A DNA stretch of 64,000 bases from Aspidiotus rigidus (GCA_035079385.1 JAVHKY010000024.1:744001-808000), one strand, 5' to 3'; positions 12,054 through 25,300 are shown, counted from the stretch's first letter. Translations and numbers: made by a program. The notes: generated by a model from the sequence alone, not told the origin.

Positions 12054-12197
12054 TGTACAAGGGTATATATACATGTATTACATGGGCAATACCATTCTTT
12101 CGACAGGCGGGAGTTAAAATGTGATTGTATCTTCAAGATGAAAATAAAAACATCCAGAGGGGTTTAAAATGTTGAGAAATGTTTGTTTCAGCCTTCG

Positions 12198-12203
12198 AAT
12201 AAA
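12198..12203 (+). terminator. Poly(A) signal of UGT copy 2
   Basis: AATAAA 145 bases after the stop codon, at the position matching the first hexamer in the UGT1 3' UTR. Confidence 0.55.
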
Positions 12204-12399
12204 ATAATTCGTGCCATGAGACGAGACTCATGTGAACTGTTTATACAAACCTATGACTTTCATATTTTTATTGGGGGTCAATTCTAATATTTGCGTGCGT
12301 TTGCGTTCGTAGTACGATCTAAAATACACTACTACCACGAGCTAGGCTGTACTATACTACCGTGCCTTATAATTCACTCGTCAGCTAGTGAGCCTGTAT

Positions 12400-12830
12400 A
12401 TCAAGCCTAGTATAACGGCGGCTAAAATTCGAAATTTTTTAGGCTAGTCATTATACGCCTAGTATAGTATATTAGGCCCAGTATAATGAAGGCTGGAGTT
12501 TGAAATTTTGTAGGCTATGTATTATAGACCTAGTATGTACGGTATATTAGGCTTAGTATAATGAAGGATAAGGTTGGACATTTTCCTGGCTACCTCTTAT
12601 GATTTGAAGGCTAAAGTTCGAAATTTTTTAGGCTACTTATTATAAACCTAGTATAGTATATCAGACCCAGTATGATATAGGCTAAAGTTTAAAATTTCTT
12701 AGGCTAGTTATTATAGTCCTATTATGATGTACTAGGCTTAGCACAGGCCTAGAAGTATATTAGGTCCAGCATAATTAAGGGTGAAGTTTGAAATTCCTAG
12801 TATAACGAAGGCAAGCTATTTAGGAGTGAG
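12400..12830. repeat. CTAGTATA-type degenerate tandem repeat
   Basis: Roughly five loose copies of a unit of about 85 bases with the words AGGCTA, CTAGTATA, TTAGGCCCAGTATAATGAAGG and AGTTTGAAATTT. The same words recur at 6,215-6,300, 23,080-23,150, 25,070-25,600 and 55,320-55,870, so this is a dispersed family of short repeats in this genome. Confidence 0.6.
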
Positions 12831-14053
12831 AATGCACAATAGTGACGCCCATAAAACAGGTACCCTGTTTGCCTCAATCAACAAGGTTAATGAACGCAAG
12901 TCCTAGCGACTCAAAAAGTGGGCTGCCAGTTTTTTTTTGAGAAATTTACCGTGCGCCGTCCAACAAAAAAATTAGAAAAATTTCGACTCTCGAGCTATAT
13001 AATGATAGGAGGGGGAGTTAAAGAAATTTTGGCTCTCGAACTATATTATGATAGAAAAAAATTTCATAATTTAAATTACAATTTTTGTAAGCTTAGAAAA
13101 ATTTTGAATCCTGGAGGATGAAATTTTTTCTATAATAATTTAAATTAAATATTAAATTCAGATTTAAAATATATTCAAATCAAAATTTATAAAAATTAAA
13201 AAATTAAGATAAATAATATTTAATAATATTGAATAAAAATTCATTATGAATATTTCTAATTTTATTAATAAAATGATTACCTAATTTAAATGTTGAAAAA
13301 TTGAAGATATCATCTAACAAAAAAATTAAATAATAATTTTATATAAAAAATTAAATTTATTTAATAGGTATATATTTTGTTTTTTAATAAAAAAGATGGG
13401 GGTATTTTTCTGACTTTGACTGATTTTCATTGCTTTGATGTCACAGAAAAACATCCGTATTTCAACTTTTTTTATGGGTAACCTTTTTTCGAATTCCCCT
13501 CCTGTCATATTAGCTCGAAAGTGGCAATTTTTCCAAGTCCACCATGTATCACCTACGTATAGCACGGAAGTTATTTTTTTTAAGTCCTACTCCTTTATTA
13601 GGATAAGTAAGTTCTCGCCGAACGGCGAAACGCCAAAATTCTGAGCAGTCCCTCTCCCCTCCACAGAACAGATTTGCTGTTGATATCAATCTCAGAGGTT
13701 TAATACTTCTTTATCCAAGTCGGTTATAAGCGTGAAGCGAGTAATTTCGTGGAAGAAGGTGTTATCTCACGGGTCAGTCGGGTGTTATCAAGAAGACGTC
13801 ATAAACTAGTCTTGTTTTCTACACAGTGTCTTCTACTAAGTATACTTCTCTTTCGTAACGCAATACCGGTACATAGTAGGTACGTTCGTGAATTTTCCGC
13901 TCGGGTTTGATGATGTTTACACAAAGATATCGTTATAGTTCCTGATTGCAACAACATCTCAGAACGAGTGTTCGATGTGCACAAATACGCGGGCGTAAAA
14001 ATCACAAAGAATATTAATTTTGTGTTTCTGAGTTCTATTTTTATTGAAAAAAA
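12831..14053. other. Intergenic upstream of UGT3
   Basis: Contains a dispersed motif (AAATTTCGACTCTCGAGCTATAT, cf. 23,220 and 49,770), an extremely AT-rich stretch at 13,130-13,400, and then ordinary sequence that should include the UGT3 promoter. No protein-coding frame with family features was seen. Confidence 0.45.
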
Positions 14054-17000
14054 ATGGACGCCTTAATAAAAGTTGTAAGTATTGTTTTTCGTGACTTTCT
14101 TCGCTTCGCACACTTATCAATTTTTATTCAGAAACTGTATTTGTTTTCTAGTAATCTAATAGGAGTCTGGATAGGCTGCAGATACATATTTAAATTTTCA
14201 GGCCCTTTCTCCCGCCTCATTTCGATGAAGTCATATTCAAACAGTCTACTGAAACTTTTCAAGACCCATACTAACTCGTAAATTTTCTAAATTTCAGATA
14301 CTCTTCTGGTCATTGTTCCACTTTCAAACTGGATCAGACGGGGCTCGAATTCTGGGAGTTTTTACCGTACCAGGCAAAAGTCACTTTAACTGCAATCATG
14401 CTGTTATGAAAAGCTTGCACGACGCCGGACATAAAATCACAATGATTACCCCATTCCCTTCCGAAGAGAAGATAGAAAATTTTACCTACGTTGACTCGCG
14501 TTTCAAACATTCAGCTACAGTTGTTGGTAGTTCAACGATAAAAGACGTCACTGTCAGAAGCCTTGGGTACATGTTAGAATTTTTGTTTAATGAGGAACTA
14601 CGACGATGTCATAACGTGATGAAACTGAAGGAGATACAGGTTTGTTTATTTTTTCTAGAGCGAAAGTTATAACTCGAGGAAGGGATGAATATGCACTTAT
14701 TTCGTCAAAATATGCATTTATTTCAGACTACATATGTACAAATTTTATGCCAGGTTTGTTAGGTTGAAATATGCAAATATATGCATTTATTTGTAACAGT
14801 TACCCAGACTTTTCTTTTTCAGAGGACAACAAGCAGATCAAAAGTTATTTGAGTGCTAATCACAATCATCAGCTGATTGTCAAAGTAGCCTATTTAGAGA
14901 GCGCGCATTGCCTGCATGCTGCGCTCGTTTCAATGTTTCCAAGTTTCTTTTTTCATCGTTCTATTTTCTTCCTCGAGTGCCTTTCAAAAAGTCGAGGTAT
15001 TTTAGCATTATTTAGCGGCAAAATAGCGTGAATGTGCAGAATAATGCATTTATTTTCAAATATACAAAAACATGCATATTTCCAAATTTTCGGGGAGTGT
15101 CTAGGAAGGCGTGAATAAATTGATCGGATTTCAGCAGCCGAGTGGGTAAAACAATATGCAAATGCATATTTATTTCTTCTTTAAAGAGGGAAAAGTATAT
15201 ATACGTGACTCCAACTTTGCACATTATGATTGTAGAACGTTCTTTCTAAGCTTTATCGAAGTGCCATCATTTCTGTCGCTTATTAAATCTACAACTTTTT
15301 TAGATTGATATTTTAAAGAGATCAAGTCATCAGGTCCGTGATAATGTGACAGCCAATGAGTTCAAATGCTAGGCTCCCTCGTACACCGATAAAAATATTT
15401 AAGAGGTGTTCCTACGATAATTATTATAAATTCTTTGTAATTCTTTCCCAAGTACTTGAATAATACACTTGACTGCTGTAAATTACATACCTAAAACATA
15501 AAACAAAAAAAGTATATAGTTGAAGTCACGATTATATAATTCATAAATTCCGACTTAACGGTCCTTCTTGTATTCGTTGCAGGAAGTATTGAACTCGCCA
15601 GAAAAATTGTACGACGTGATGTTTGTAGAAATATTGACTGGTCACGAGTGTTATCTACTTATTGCGACAAAGCTTGGAATTCCTGTGATAGGAACATTAA
15701 CGCTCCATGCTCTCAAATCAGCGGATAGGCTTGTAGGGGTACCTAATAGCCCCGCGCTGACAGCAATTTGGATGGGTTCATTAAGCGGACTAGAAATGAC
15801 GTTCTTGGAGCGTATGAAAAATTTATGGAACAATATTGTCGGTGAATACTACAGTCAGACTGAAATCCCTCGAAAACTGAAGAGCTTCTCCCGAGAACAT
15901 TTTGGGGAAGAAGAAATACGCCAAAAAGACGTGTCGTTGATTTTTTACAATAATCATCCTACTTTCTTATCCCGTCCCATGACGTCAAACGCCATAGAAG
16001 TAGGAGGAATTCATTTGAAGCCACCAAAGCCTTTACCCAAGGTAAATATCATTTATAAAGCTTGACAAATCGAATATAATCTTTTACAGACAATCAAACT
16101 TGTAACATCGAGTATACACGATCCGGTTTCAATCAGTGATACGGAGTGAAACACAACGCAAAAAAAGATAAAAATAATTAGACTAGAAAATCACAATTTA
16201 CTTGGTAAGCGTGTTGAAGAGGACGTGAGATATGTCTCCGTATTATTCAGAATCTTGACGAAACGCTGCGAAAATCTCGAATTCCTCCAGTCTCTCTTTC
16301 AAAACAGCATGTACGAGTAGAAGATAAAGACGAGGCTTTCTGGGGGTGATTACAATCCAGCAGATGTTTGGCGGACACTGAATCCTAAGGCGACCGTTTG
16401 ATGTAGGCCTGTTTATGTTCCTCAAAACGATCAGAGAGCTCATTACCCATTTTGGCCAATGAATTTCAGGAGCAAGCTCCCCATTCTACGGCGTGAATGC
16501 CACTTTTCCTTAATAAGTACTCCTTCCCTACCTTTCACAAAGAAGATGTTGTAGTGTATAAAAAGCAGGATCATATCCACTGCTTTTGAAAATATGAGCG
16601 TTCTCTTCCAGGAAGGGGAGTCGAATCCATTTCTCATAGGTCGAACTTAGAGAGCTTGTAGATGGCTACAGGGCTTATGACTCCTTGTGCAGTTGATTGA
16701 GACGTTTTTAATGGATCATTTTTTAGAAATGTCGATTTCGATATTGTTCTTGGATGCGATATATTGTTTACGCTTATAATTATGTGTACGATGTGCAGGA
16801 CTTTGTTACGAACTCTATGAGAATCTATTGGTACGGAGAGGAGTCGATTGACCATGGTGCTGTAGGCTGTGAGTTTATGTGAAACAGAGCGAAGCGAGTG
16901 TTTTTTGGTCGTTACTCCAATAAATAACGGTTTCCAAAAAATTTTGAACGTAGGTATTAGGTCGTTGCTAGTATCCGGAGTTGGACTGATGTTCAGGGCT

Positions 17001-18601
17001 TCCAAATCCGGCAGTGAATTGGTGTGTTGACCGAGTCCAGGATTACATCCTGTTGAGGAACGTTGTCTGCATATCTAATCCACTTGCGAAGTTGGATGGT
17101 CCATGAAGGAAGTGCCTTCGAACCAGGCATGAGAGTAGATTTCCCACCGGCAGGCCGTCTTTAAATTTGTAGACGTTATTCTTGAATGAGCACTCGACGT
17201 TTTTGGAGAGACAGCTGGTGATGAGAGTTTTGAAGTCCATGGCTCTCCTACCTACGAGGAGTCTCTCTCTTTCTTTCAGCCTAACCAATATTAACGGTAC
17301 ATTCTGAGGAATCTTTTTTACCGCGTCCGTCAGTTTGAGGGGGGAACGACTCGGAGTAATTTCGATTCTATTGCGGGGAAGTAAATAGCTCCCCTATTTC
17401 AGAAACTTCGAAAAATAGAAAATTTAGAAGCTGGCATGATGAACTTCATAGGAATGCAAAAATCAATTTCTTCGAGTAAGTATCATTATTATAAGCCATT
17501 TTATTAATATTGGTGAAGAAACTTTTTTCAGCTACAAAGATTTGTATAGAGTTTTACTTTTTATAATTTGCCTTAATTCCTCATTCACAGACTGGTAACC
17601 AAAGAAGGAAAAAGAAAAACGTTTTCAGACTTTTAAAGGATCAAATAAATATTTGTTTAACAAGAGCAAAAACAATTTTTGTCAATAGATCTTGGAAGAA
17701 TTTATCAATGAGGCGACCCATGGTGTTGTATTTTTCTCATTAGGAACGGTTGTCAAGGGGAACACACTGTCATCCAAACAGAAGGAAGCATTTTTGACAG
17801 CATTCTCAACCATACCGCAGAGAGTAATTTGGAAATACGAAGACCAAATCGAAAATCTTCCAAAAAATATAATGTTATCGAGTTGGCTACCCCAGCGAGA
17901 TATTTTAGGTACGTAAAGTTGTCCGAATTTCATTCAATATCAGAAAGAGCCAATTAATACCTTCTCCGAATACTACTTTCGACTACTTTGATTCCCCATT
18001 TCTCAAATGAAGATCTTCATTTCTTATTTACGATTCTCTGTCCTAGAACACAAGAAAGTCATTGCTTTCATGAGCCACTGCGGTCAAAGTGGAACGTACG
18101 AGGCAATTGTAACTGGTACACCCGTCGTAGCAATTCCACTCTTTGGCGATCAGCTGGTAAATGCTGTAAACCTAAAGCGTCAAGAGGTAGCTATTAGCTT
18201 AGAGCTGGTGACGGTGACTAAAGAAAAGATCTTGGATGCGCTCAATACGATTATCAACGATACAGGGTAGGTGACGAAACTAAAGTCAAAGTATATGACA
18301 TTATAAAATATTGCTTTCTAACTGTGAACATAATTTTCACAGCTATTACGAGAGAATGCAAGCTTTGTCACGAGCATTTAAAGATAGGCCAATGAGTCCT
18401 CAGGAATCAGTTGTATATTGGACGGAATACGTCATCAGACATAATGGAACGCGATATTTCAAAGTATTGGGAGCAGATATGCCACATTATAAATATTTTA
18501 TGTTAGATATTGCCGCTCTATGGTTCATTATAACGTTTTTCATAGCGTACGTAATCCACAAGGCAGTTAAACATTTTTATGCTCTCTTTCGGTCGGCATG
18601 A
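14054..18601 (+). CDS. UGT: UDP-glycosyltransferase, copy 3 of tandem array
   Basis: Exons 14054-14074 (MDALIKV), 14298-14639, 15583-16041, 17689-17908, 18047-18266 and 18343-18601, adding to 506 residues in frame. Marks: KSHF His, YDVMFVE, SSWLPQRDIL, FMSHCGQSG...PLFGDQ, RDRP-MSPQES and a C-terminal membrane helix. The protein stops right after the helix (..FRSA), so the cytosolic tail and the KKxx retrieval signal of copies 1, 2 and 4 are missing. A relic of the lost tail codons (AAAAAATTAAAGTAA) is still visible just past the stop, out of frame. Intron 4 (16042-17688) holds a dead Penelope-like element. Exon 4 is also the most diverged (LEEFINEATHG, FFSLGTVVKG). No internal stop, so it is likely expressed, but perhaps with altered localisation. 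Confidence 0.9.
16240..17340 (-). mobile_element. Penelope-like element remnant in UGT3 intron
   Basis: Minus-strand fragments line up with the PLEs at 28-34 kb. Around 17,240-17,120 a reverse-transcriptase piece reads NNVYKFKDGLPVGN, matching the FNGKFYEFPEEVGIPIGS region. At 16,990-16,780 SHKLTAYSTMVNRLLSVPI matches PHKLTAYHYFINRLVSAP. Near 16,640 AIYKLS matches the start of the GIY-YIG endonuclease. The frames are broken several times and the catalytic Asp pair is not found. Antisense to the host gene and confined to the intron. Confidence 0.65.
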
Positions 18602-19597
18602 CAAAAAATTAAAGTAATTACTCATAAGGGTTTTAAGTATTCCATGGTATCCTCTAATCAGTGAAGAGGAGGGGGGAAGATGAGATAACGTGATGGAACC
18701 TCGGAGAAACAGAAGAAAAAGAAGAAAGAAAGATAGGAACTGAAGGGGCTTAAGATGGAGAAACGCCTTGTATCTGGTAGCGCCTTGTATCTGTGATCCC
18801 TTGCGGTTCTTGTATCTTTGTACTCCTTTGAGTATTCCGCCTTTTAAGCATTTGTTTCCCCGAATTATGTGATCTACAAACATTCGACGACGACGACAAA
18901 AAGTGATTGTAATATGGTCTGTTAGCAAAAGCCCATCAATTCTAAAAATTAACAGAACGGCTCTGCCATCGATTAGAATTTTATTGCAGTAAGCTAAGTT
19001 TCAAAGGGACTTCAATTCCAGAGCTATGAAAAAAAAAAAAAACAAAAACAAAAAACATCTGATGAATACTAATATTATTGGATGCGCCACTGCACACTTA
19101 ATTGAGTATTTTTTTTTTCGACTATAACACTCTTATTGTCATAATATTTTAATTACTATGCTTCGGTAAGAGACGAGTAATATATGATATTCTTTTATTG
19201 AAATAAAAATAAAATAATCCTAAGAATTTTGGAGATGATATTTTCAGTATAGATCTACAGACTTAATCATTTTAGTCATCGTCTTCGTGTGTTTGGCTAA
19301 AGAGCATATTATTTTCTCATAATAATATGAAATTAGATTAGGTATCATATTCAAATATCAACATTGATATTGAATTAAAAATATTTTTTAATAATTATGA
19401 ACCAGATTTTCTACGATCTGCATCCAACGCAAGCTTTGGTTGCATTCGTATCTCGTTTTTTTATTTAGATGTTCTTTTCTTAACAGAGACGTTCTATCAC
19501 CTTAATGTACTCATTTGTATTGACATACTTTTTTCTTATATAACTTTGACTATAACAAAATTAATAAACCTGTATTAATTCCTTCAATTTCATTATT
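18602..19597. other. Intergenic after UGT3
   Basis: UGT3 3' UTR followed by AT-rich unique DNA. Open frames at 18,518-18,928 minus are antisense to the UGT3 end and have no family features. Confidence 0.4.
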
Positions 19598-19850
19598 TGT
19601 GATGCGTTTTGCGAAAACCCGGCTTATGGTGAGTTTTATCAAAGTGCAGATTTCATTAGTTAAATCCGCTTTTCACTGAGTAAGAAGTTGATTTTCGACA
19701 AAATTAGCATTGCATATTGAAGTAGTAGTGCAAAGGACGCTTTATCGGCAAAGAAAACAAATTATTTTTTTTCTCATTTTTACATTTCACGCGATATCTC
19801 GGTTTCTACTTTTTCACCATAAGCCGGGTTTTTGCAAAACGCATCACATT
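19598..19850. mobile_element. MITE, family D
   Basis: TGTGATGCGTTTTGC...CCCGGCTTATGGTGA at the left is inverted at the right as TCACCATAAGCCGGG...GCAAAACGCATCACA. The arms of about 35 bases differ by a few bases. The interior of about 180 bp is AT-rich and non-coding. Confidence 0.75.
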
Positions 19851-20374
19851 TTACAACAATATTGCACTTCCTCTTCCATCATGAATTCCATCAAGTCTTC
19901 GTTTATCCTTGAATTACCAACGAGTACCTATACGAGGGTCATCGAAACGCAAATCAATGTACATAAAGTTTCCCATTTGTTCTTCATCGAGAAAAGGAGT
20001 GATCAGGGTGATTTGATGTCCGGCATCGTGTAAACTATCATCTTTCTTAGCATAACATAGGCGTGCTGTAAAACCTAGAGTACCTAGGTCATAAGTTTGA
20101 AGTCAGTATCCTGCATATTGTTAAGCCCATACCGTACATCAACACGGCCGTAAAGCCTGGTTGCTCTATGCTACGCCTAGGCGCCTGACTCATGGGAATA
20201 CGAGTCAGTCAATGAATTAGGCTTTTGAAAACAACTATCTTGTGAGCAGTACCTAGGACAAAAGGACACAATGAAAATCATGAAAACAGTGGCGAAAAAA
20301 CTCAGTAATAATGATTCTGATTAGAATGAAGAAGACGATACTAAGGCACGTAACAAATATTTAATCAAGTTCAT

Positions 20375-20425
20375 ACGCGACCGGTTTCGAGCACGCTGCG
20401 GTGTTCATCGACAGGCGTCGGACAG
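20375..20425 (-). other. PLE-terminus-type hairpin (hammerhead-like), degraded
   Basis: Read on the minus strand: CTGTCGAT, a stem GAACAC/GTGCTC with one mismatch around CGCAGC, then GAAACCGGTCG. The layout CTG-x-stem-GAAAC is shared with 28,540-28,570 and 45,598-45,634. In many animals such hairpins mark Penelope-like element ends and have been described as hammerhead ribozyme motifs. No coding part of a PLE is next to it. Confidence 0.35.
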
Positions 20426-20743
20426 ACCATCTTAATAATGATTCTGATTAGACGAAGACATAATCGTTCAAAGAACGACTCCATTTGCTTACGGATTCCG
20501 TGAATTGTAATAAAACTATTGACTATTATATTATGTACTTTGTAATCCATGATAAAACACTTGAAATTTTGCAAGGTTGAATAATTTAAGCATTAGCAAA
20601 TCGCTTTTGGCTTATGTTGTTTAAAAAGCTATCTTACAGTTCTAGCAGCGACGTGAGAAATATCACAACTCATTTGATGAGCTCCATTCGTTCCCTTACG
20701 AGGCTTTGATCGAAGTCGTTGCGATAATTCTCACTTTCGCTGC

Positions 20744-21530
20744 TCCTACACTGCCACACAAAGTGAGATGGATGTATATATCCAAAACAACGATTCGGAG
20801 AATGATATATATTGCTTTCAAAAAGAACAAAAAAATTATTCTACAGTTCTGCAAATTTCACGATTTCTAATAATTACCTATTTTTATCTAAGAATCCGAT
20901 CGTCGTTTTAAATTTTTGTTAACGGCATTAGTTTCAGAGATATTTACTAATAATCACGTAAGTGGAATGATTTCACAGATGGAGCACTCACGCACACACT
21001 CCTAGGTAAATTCGCCAGAAGATCCATTTTTCTAGATTCGTATTTCCAATATACGTCAATCTCACTTTGTACGGTAGTGAGAAACTATATAAGAAAGGTA
21101 TGCGCAAGTGATAATAATCTGCCAATCTGGTTGATGAAGTTTAATGTGAGAGGAGCAGTTATTCAGCGTCTGCTTGGTCTGATTCCCGAATAACTGCTCC
21201 TCCTGATACTTTATCAACTAGATTATTATCACTTGCGCATATACCTATCTTATAATTATAGTTCCTTAACGGCAGTACAGTTAAGGCTTGGAGCTCGTCA
21301 GTATAAATTACATAATGTTTAACCTTGCTAGCGGATATCGTCGACGCGTAGCGACGACGCAACAGTCGCTAGTGTCAGATATACAATTCTGCCGTACAAA
21401 GTTGAATTGACGTATGGACAGATAGTGAATACGAGGAAAAGAGGTTATGGGTAAACTTGATATAGCCTCTTTTTCTCGTATTCATTATTTGCATATACGT
21501 CAATTCAACTTTGTATGGTAGCCTTGAATG
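20744..21530. mobile_element. Cluster of nested palindromes (foldback elements)
   Basis: Three inverted-repeat units adjoin. Unit 1 has CACAAAGTGAGATGGATGTAT at 20,757 against ATACGTCAATCTCACTTTGTA at 21,051. Unit 2 has GCGCAAGTGATAATAATCT and GAGGAGCAGTTATTC near 21,103-21,165 against GAATAACTGCTCCTC and AGATTATTATCACTTGCGC at 21,187-21,240. Unit 3 has ACAAAGTTGAATTGACGTAT at 21,396 against ATACGTCAATTCAACTTTGT at 21,495. Units 1 and 3 have related ends, so unit 2 may be the interior of a larger element ending in the two. Non-coding. Confidence 0.65.
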
Positions 21531-22371
21531 TACGTTCTGTGTGCGAGAATTTCTCTTTGAACGATGCTAATCGATGATTTTCATATTCATTATTATTATA
21601 ATTATTTTGGATGAACACAAATCAACATATTCAAATTTTGCTCTCTTACTGATTATAATATACCTAATGAGCGGCTGAATTTGTGTAAATTGCAGTGTTA
21701 ATAAGAGAATAGAATTTTACGGACACGTATTATCAAAGTTGAGTTTTATTACCGCGGTTTCGCGTATCGAAAAGAAACGTTCGCATCATCAGATAGAAAA
21801 AACTAAACAAAAGTGAGACGGTGCAATACGAAAGAAAAATAAAAAGCTCCATCATAGGGGTGACTCAGATACATGCATGCAGAGTCGTGCAACAAGGGTA
21901 GAATCATTTAGAAATTGTACCGGTAGTCGTTAACCAAACGTACAGAATTATCTTGATTATTTTTACAAATTTCTAGTTCCTCGAGTTTACCTAAATTTCT
22001 ACATTTATTTTTACGGTGTAGTAGAGATACGTTCTGCTCCCTTATGAAGCTGTGGCCGTGCCTTCGCTGATCACCTTGCTGATTCCGGTTTTCAACCTTG
22101 AGCTAGGCACTGTGATCTTGCATCCTGTACAGTTGTATCGATGACTATGTATCAACTTCGAGCCGGAATCTGTCGTAATACAGTGCATAATTATGTTGGT
22201 GTTGAGGTGTTTGAAAGAAAATTACCATAGTGTAATAGAGAATAATTTTTTAATGTTGCGATTTCAGCCGAGAACAAGTAGGTACCCACTTTATACGCAG
22301 TAGGTAGCTCGTGTGCATGTGAACAACGCAATAATAATACCTACACACATCAACTTCGTATTCCTATAAAC
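21531..22371. other. Intergenic upstream of UGT4
   Basis: No coding frame was recognised. The last about 200 bases resemble the UGT5 upstream region (shared words around GTATTCCTATAAACATGAATG versus GTATTTTTATAAAAATGAATG), so the proximal promoter and 5' UTR of UGT4 should be here. Confidence 0.45.
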
Positions 22372-25300
22372 ATGAATGCTACCAGTAAATACCTAATGAA
22401 AATTGTAAGTATTGTTCTTCATAACTATTCTTCGCTCCATTTTATTTTTGGTTTTCACAGAAACTGTAGTTTTTATTTTCTCTCTCCATGAGCTAATCTA
22501 CTTGATAGGACTTTTGGGTTGCGTCCAAATATACCGCACCTCAGCTATTTATTAATAAGAAGGCGATTCATACTTCGATATCCACTTATAGAATATGATA
22601 AGGTTTTTTCACCGAGTTGATGCAAATAATACCCGAAACGAAGCGAAATAAAAATGGCACTATTATTACGATAAATTAGGTACGCTCGACTGATAAGAGC
22701 GAGACAACTTTTCAGTAATAAGGTACAAACATGTTCCGCGTAGCATCGCGCGACAGACATGACTGGCGGTTTCCGCGACGCTGCGTGAAACGTTCTCCTA
22801 CCTTACAGCCAAAAACTTGTCTTGCTGTTATCAGTCCAGCGTACCTATGGTAATATAGTGCCTTAGTAATTTTGCTTCTTCGTACTAGCTTTATACTAGG
22901 GGTAGGCTTGCTTGAATTCTCAATACCAAAACCATTTTTTCTTCTTAGATACCACATGAAAATAAAACATTGTCCGAAAGAATATAACGTAATAATGAAA
23001 AACGACGGCTTCCTCAACAAAGTTAAACGAGGAACGCCGGGAATCTGTTTCATGAGTCAAATTGGTTTTGGTATTGAAAATTTAAGCAAGAATACACCTA
23101 GTATGAAGCTAGTATGAAGAAGGCCTAGACCTACTATAAACCTAGTCTAAAATAGGACGTCATTTTAGGGACTTTGAAGTGTGTAGGTCAAGAGTCGAAA
23201 TTTGTTCTAAGTCCCCCTTCTATCACATAGAGCTCGAGAGTCGACATTTTTCCAAGTTTTTTGCCGGCGGCGCACGATGATTCTCTCAAAAGGCCCCCCA
23301 TAAAACAGGTTCCCTGTTGAAAGAAGTACCACACTTAGAAATAATTGAGTATTATATGGAAAAACGAGATTGAAGAAAAACGAATAAAGAAGCACTTGAG
23401 AGTGAATGAAGAAGTAGCGCGGACGATACGCGTCCATTCGCGGCGTAGCACCCGGAACCGAATCGCAATATTACTAACATTTTTATTTTGCTTCGTTTCT
23501 AATTAAATCAGGAAAGAAAACATTATTATCGTATTCTACGAGTGAAAACCTGAGTATAGATCGCCTTCTTATATATGTATGAAAGAGGTGCCGTATATTT
23601 TTGACCTAAATGATCTCTGGTGGCTCTTTTTCAAAAATACATATAAGCTGAACATTCCGCGCTATTCAAATGAAGCCACAGTTGAATAGTCTCCTAAAAA
23701 TTTTTAATATATTCCCTGATAAAATATTTTGAATTTCAGATCCTTTTCTTATCATATTTCTACTTTCAAACAGACGCAGCTCGCGTTCTAGGAATTTTTC
23801 CAATAGCAGGTAGAAGTCACTTCACCTGCAATCATGCCATTATGAAAAGCTTACACGACGCTGGACATCACATTACCATGATCACCCCTTTCCCCAACGA
23901 AGAGAAAATGGAAAATTTCACGTACGTTAATTCGCATTTTGAAGATTCTATGGTACTTGTTGGCAGTACAACGATTGAGAAGTTCGCTGGCATGAGCCTC
24001 AAAAACACTATAGAATTTTTAATGCACATGGAAATAAAATATTGTTATGAAGTAATGAAATTGAAGGAGATACAGGTTTGTGAACTTTTTCATAGTCAAA
24101 TTATTGTATGAGGAAAATGGTAGAACGTCCCTTTCTTGTTAATCAGACACATGTTGAACGAACAACATAAGAAACGAGAAAATCTAATTTTCTTACTTAT
24201 TATTGATGCTGCACAACAATTGTTTCCTTTAGTTTAGGCTCGCAGTAGCGCTTTCGGATGTTACCCTATCATAATTTCTTTCGCATATCAAAACTACTTT
24301 CTTTTGTGGTTAATCTTCTAATTGAGAAGACTGAGTCATCAGGTCATTGGGATTATTCGAATGCGAGTTCAAGCGCTAGGCTCCCTGGTACACAAATGAT
24401 CCAATAACCACCACTTGAATTGTCTGCAATTCTTTCCCATATATAATAATAATCTCAAACCACTACCAACTCGTATATTCATACCTTATTAGAAAACATA
24501 ATACGAGGCACGTAATTACCTTCGTTATGAATAAGGGTTCCATAAAGTAAGGAATCATTGATCTGCCTATAACTTTTGTTGTAGGAAACGTTGAACTCAC
24601 CAGAAAAATTATACGACGTCATGTTCGTGGAAATATTGACAGGTCACGAGTGTTATCTACCTATTGCAGAGAAACTTGGAATCCCTATCATAGGAACAGT
24701 AACGGTACCTACACTCAAATCAGCTGATAATCTTTTTGGTGTACCTCATAGCCCTGTACTCATACCTATGGGAGTAGTTTCGACTGGATTAGAAATGACT
24801 TTCTTCGAGCGTATGAAAAATTTATGGCACAATTCCGTCTTCGAATACTATCACAAGATTAAAATCCCTGAAAAGCTGAGGAGATTCTACCGAGAACATT
24901 TTGGAGAAGAGGAAGTACCCAAAAAAGGCATGTCGTTGGTTTTCTATAATAATCATCCTACTTTGCTATCTCGTCCCATGCCACCGAACGTCATAGAAGT
25001 CGGAGGAATTCATTTGAAGCCATCAAATGCTTTACCGAAGGTAACAATCATAAAAAACTTTCTACGAGAAAGGCCTTCGTTCTTATTCTTAGTCTAGTAT
25101 GTATATAAACGGTATGTTATTCCAACTAGCTTTCCGTTGGAATCAGGCACAGGGTTCCTCGAAGCCTGTATAAAGTTTGTATAGAAATAGTATAATGCAT
25201 GGAACAGAATGGGGCCTACCCCTAATATAAGTTAACAGAAGAAGACTAGGCCTAGTACAAGTCCAATATTGGGAGTATTGATGGATTGTAGTGCATGGGA

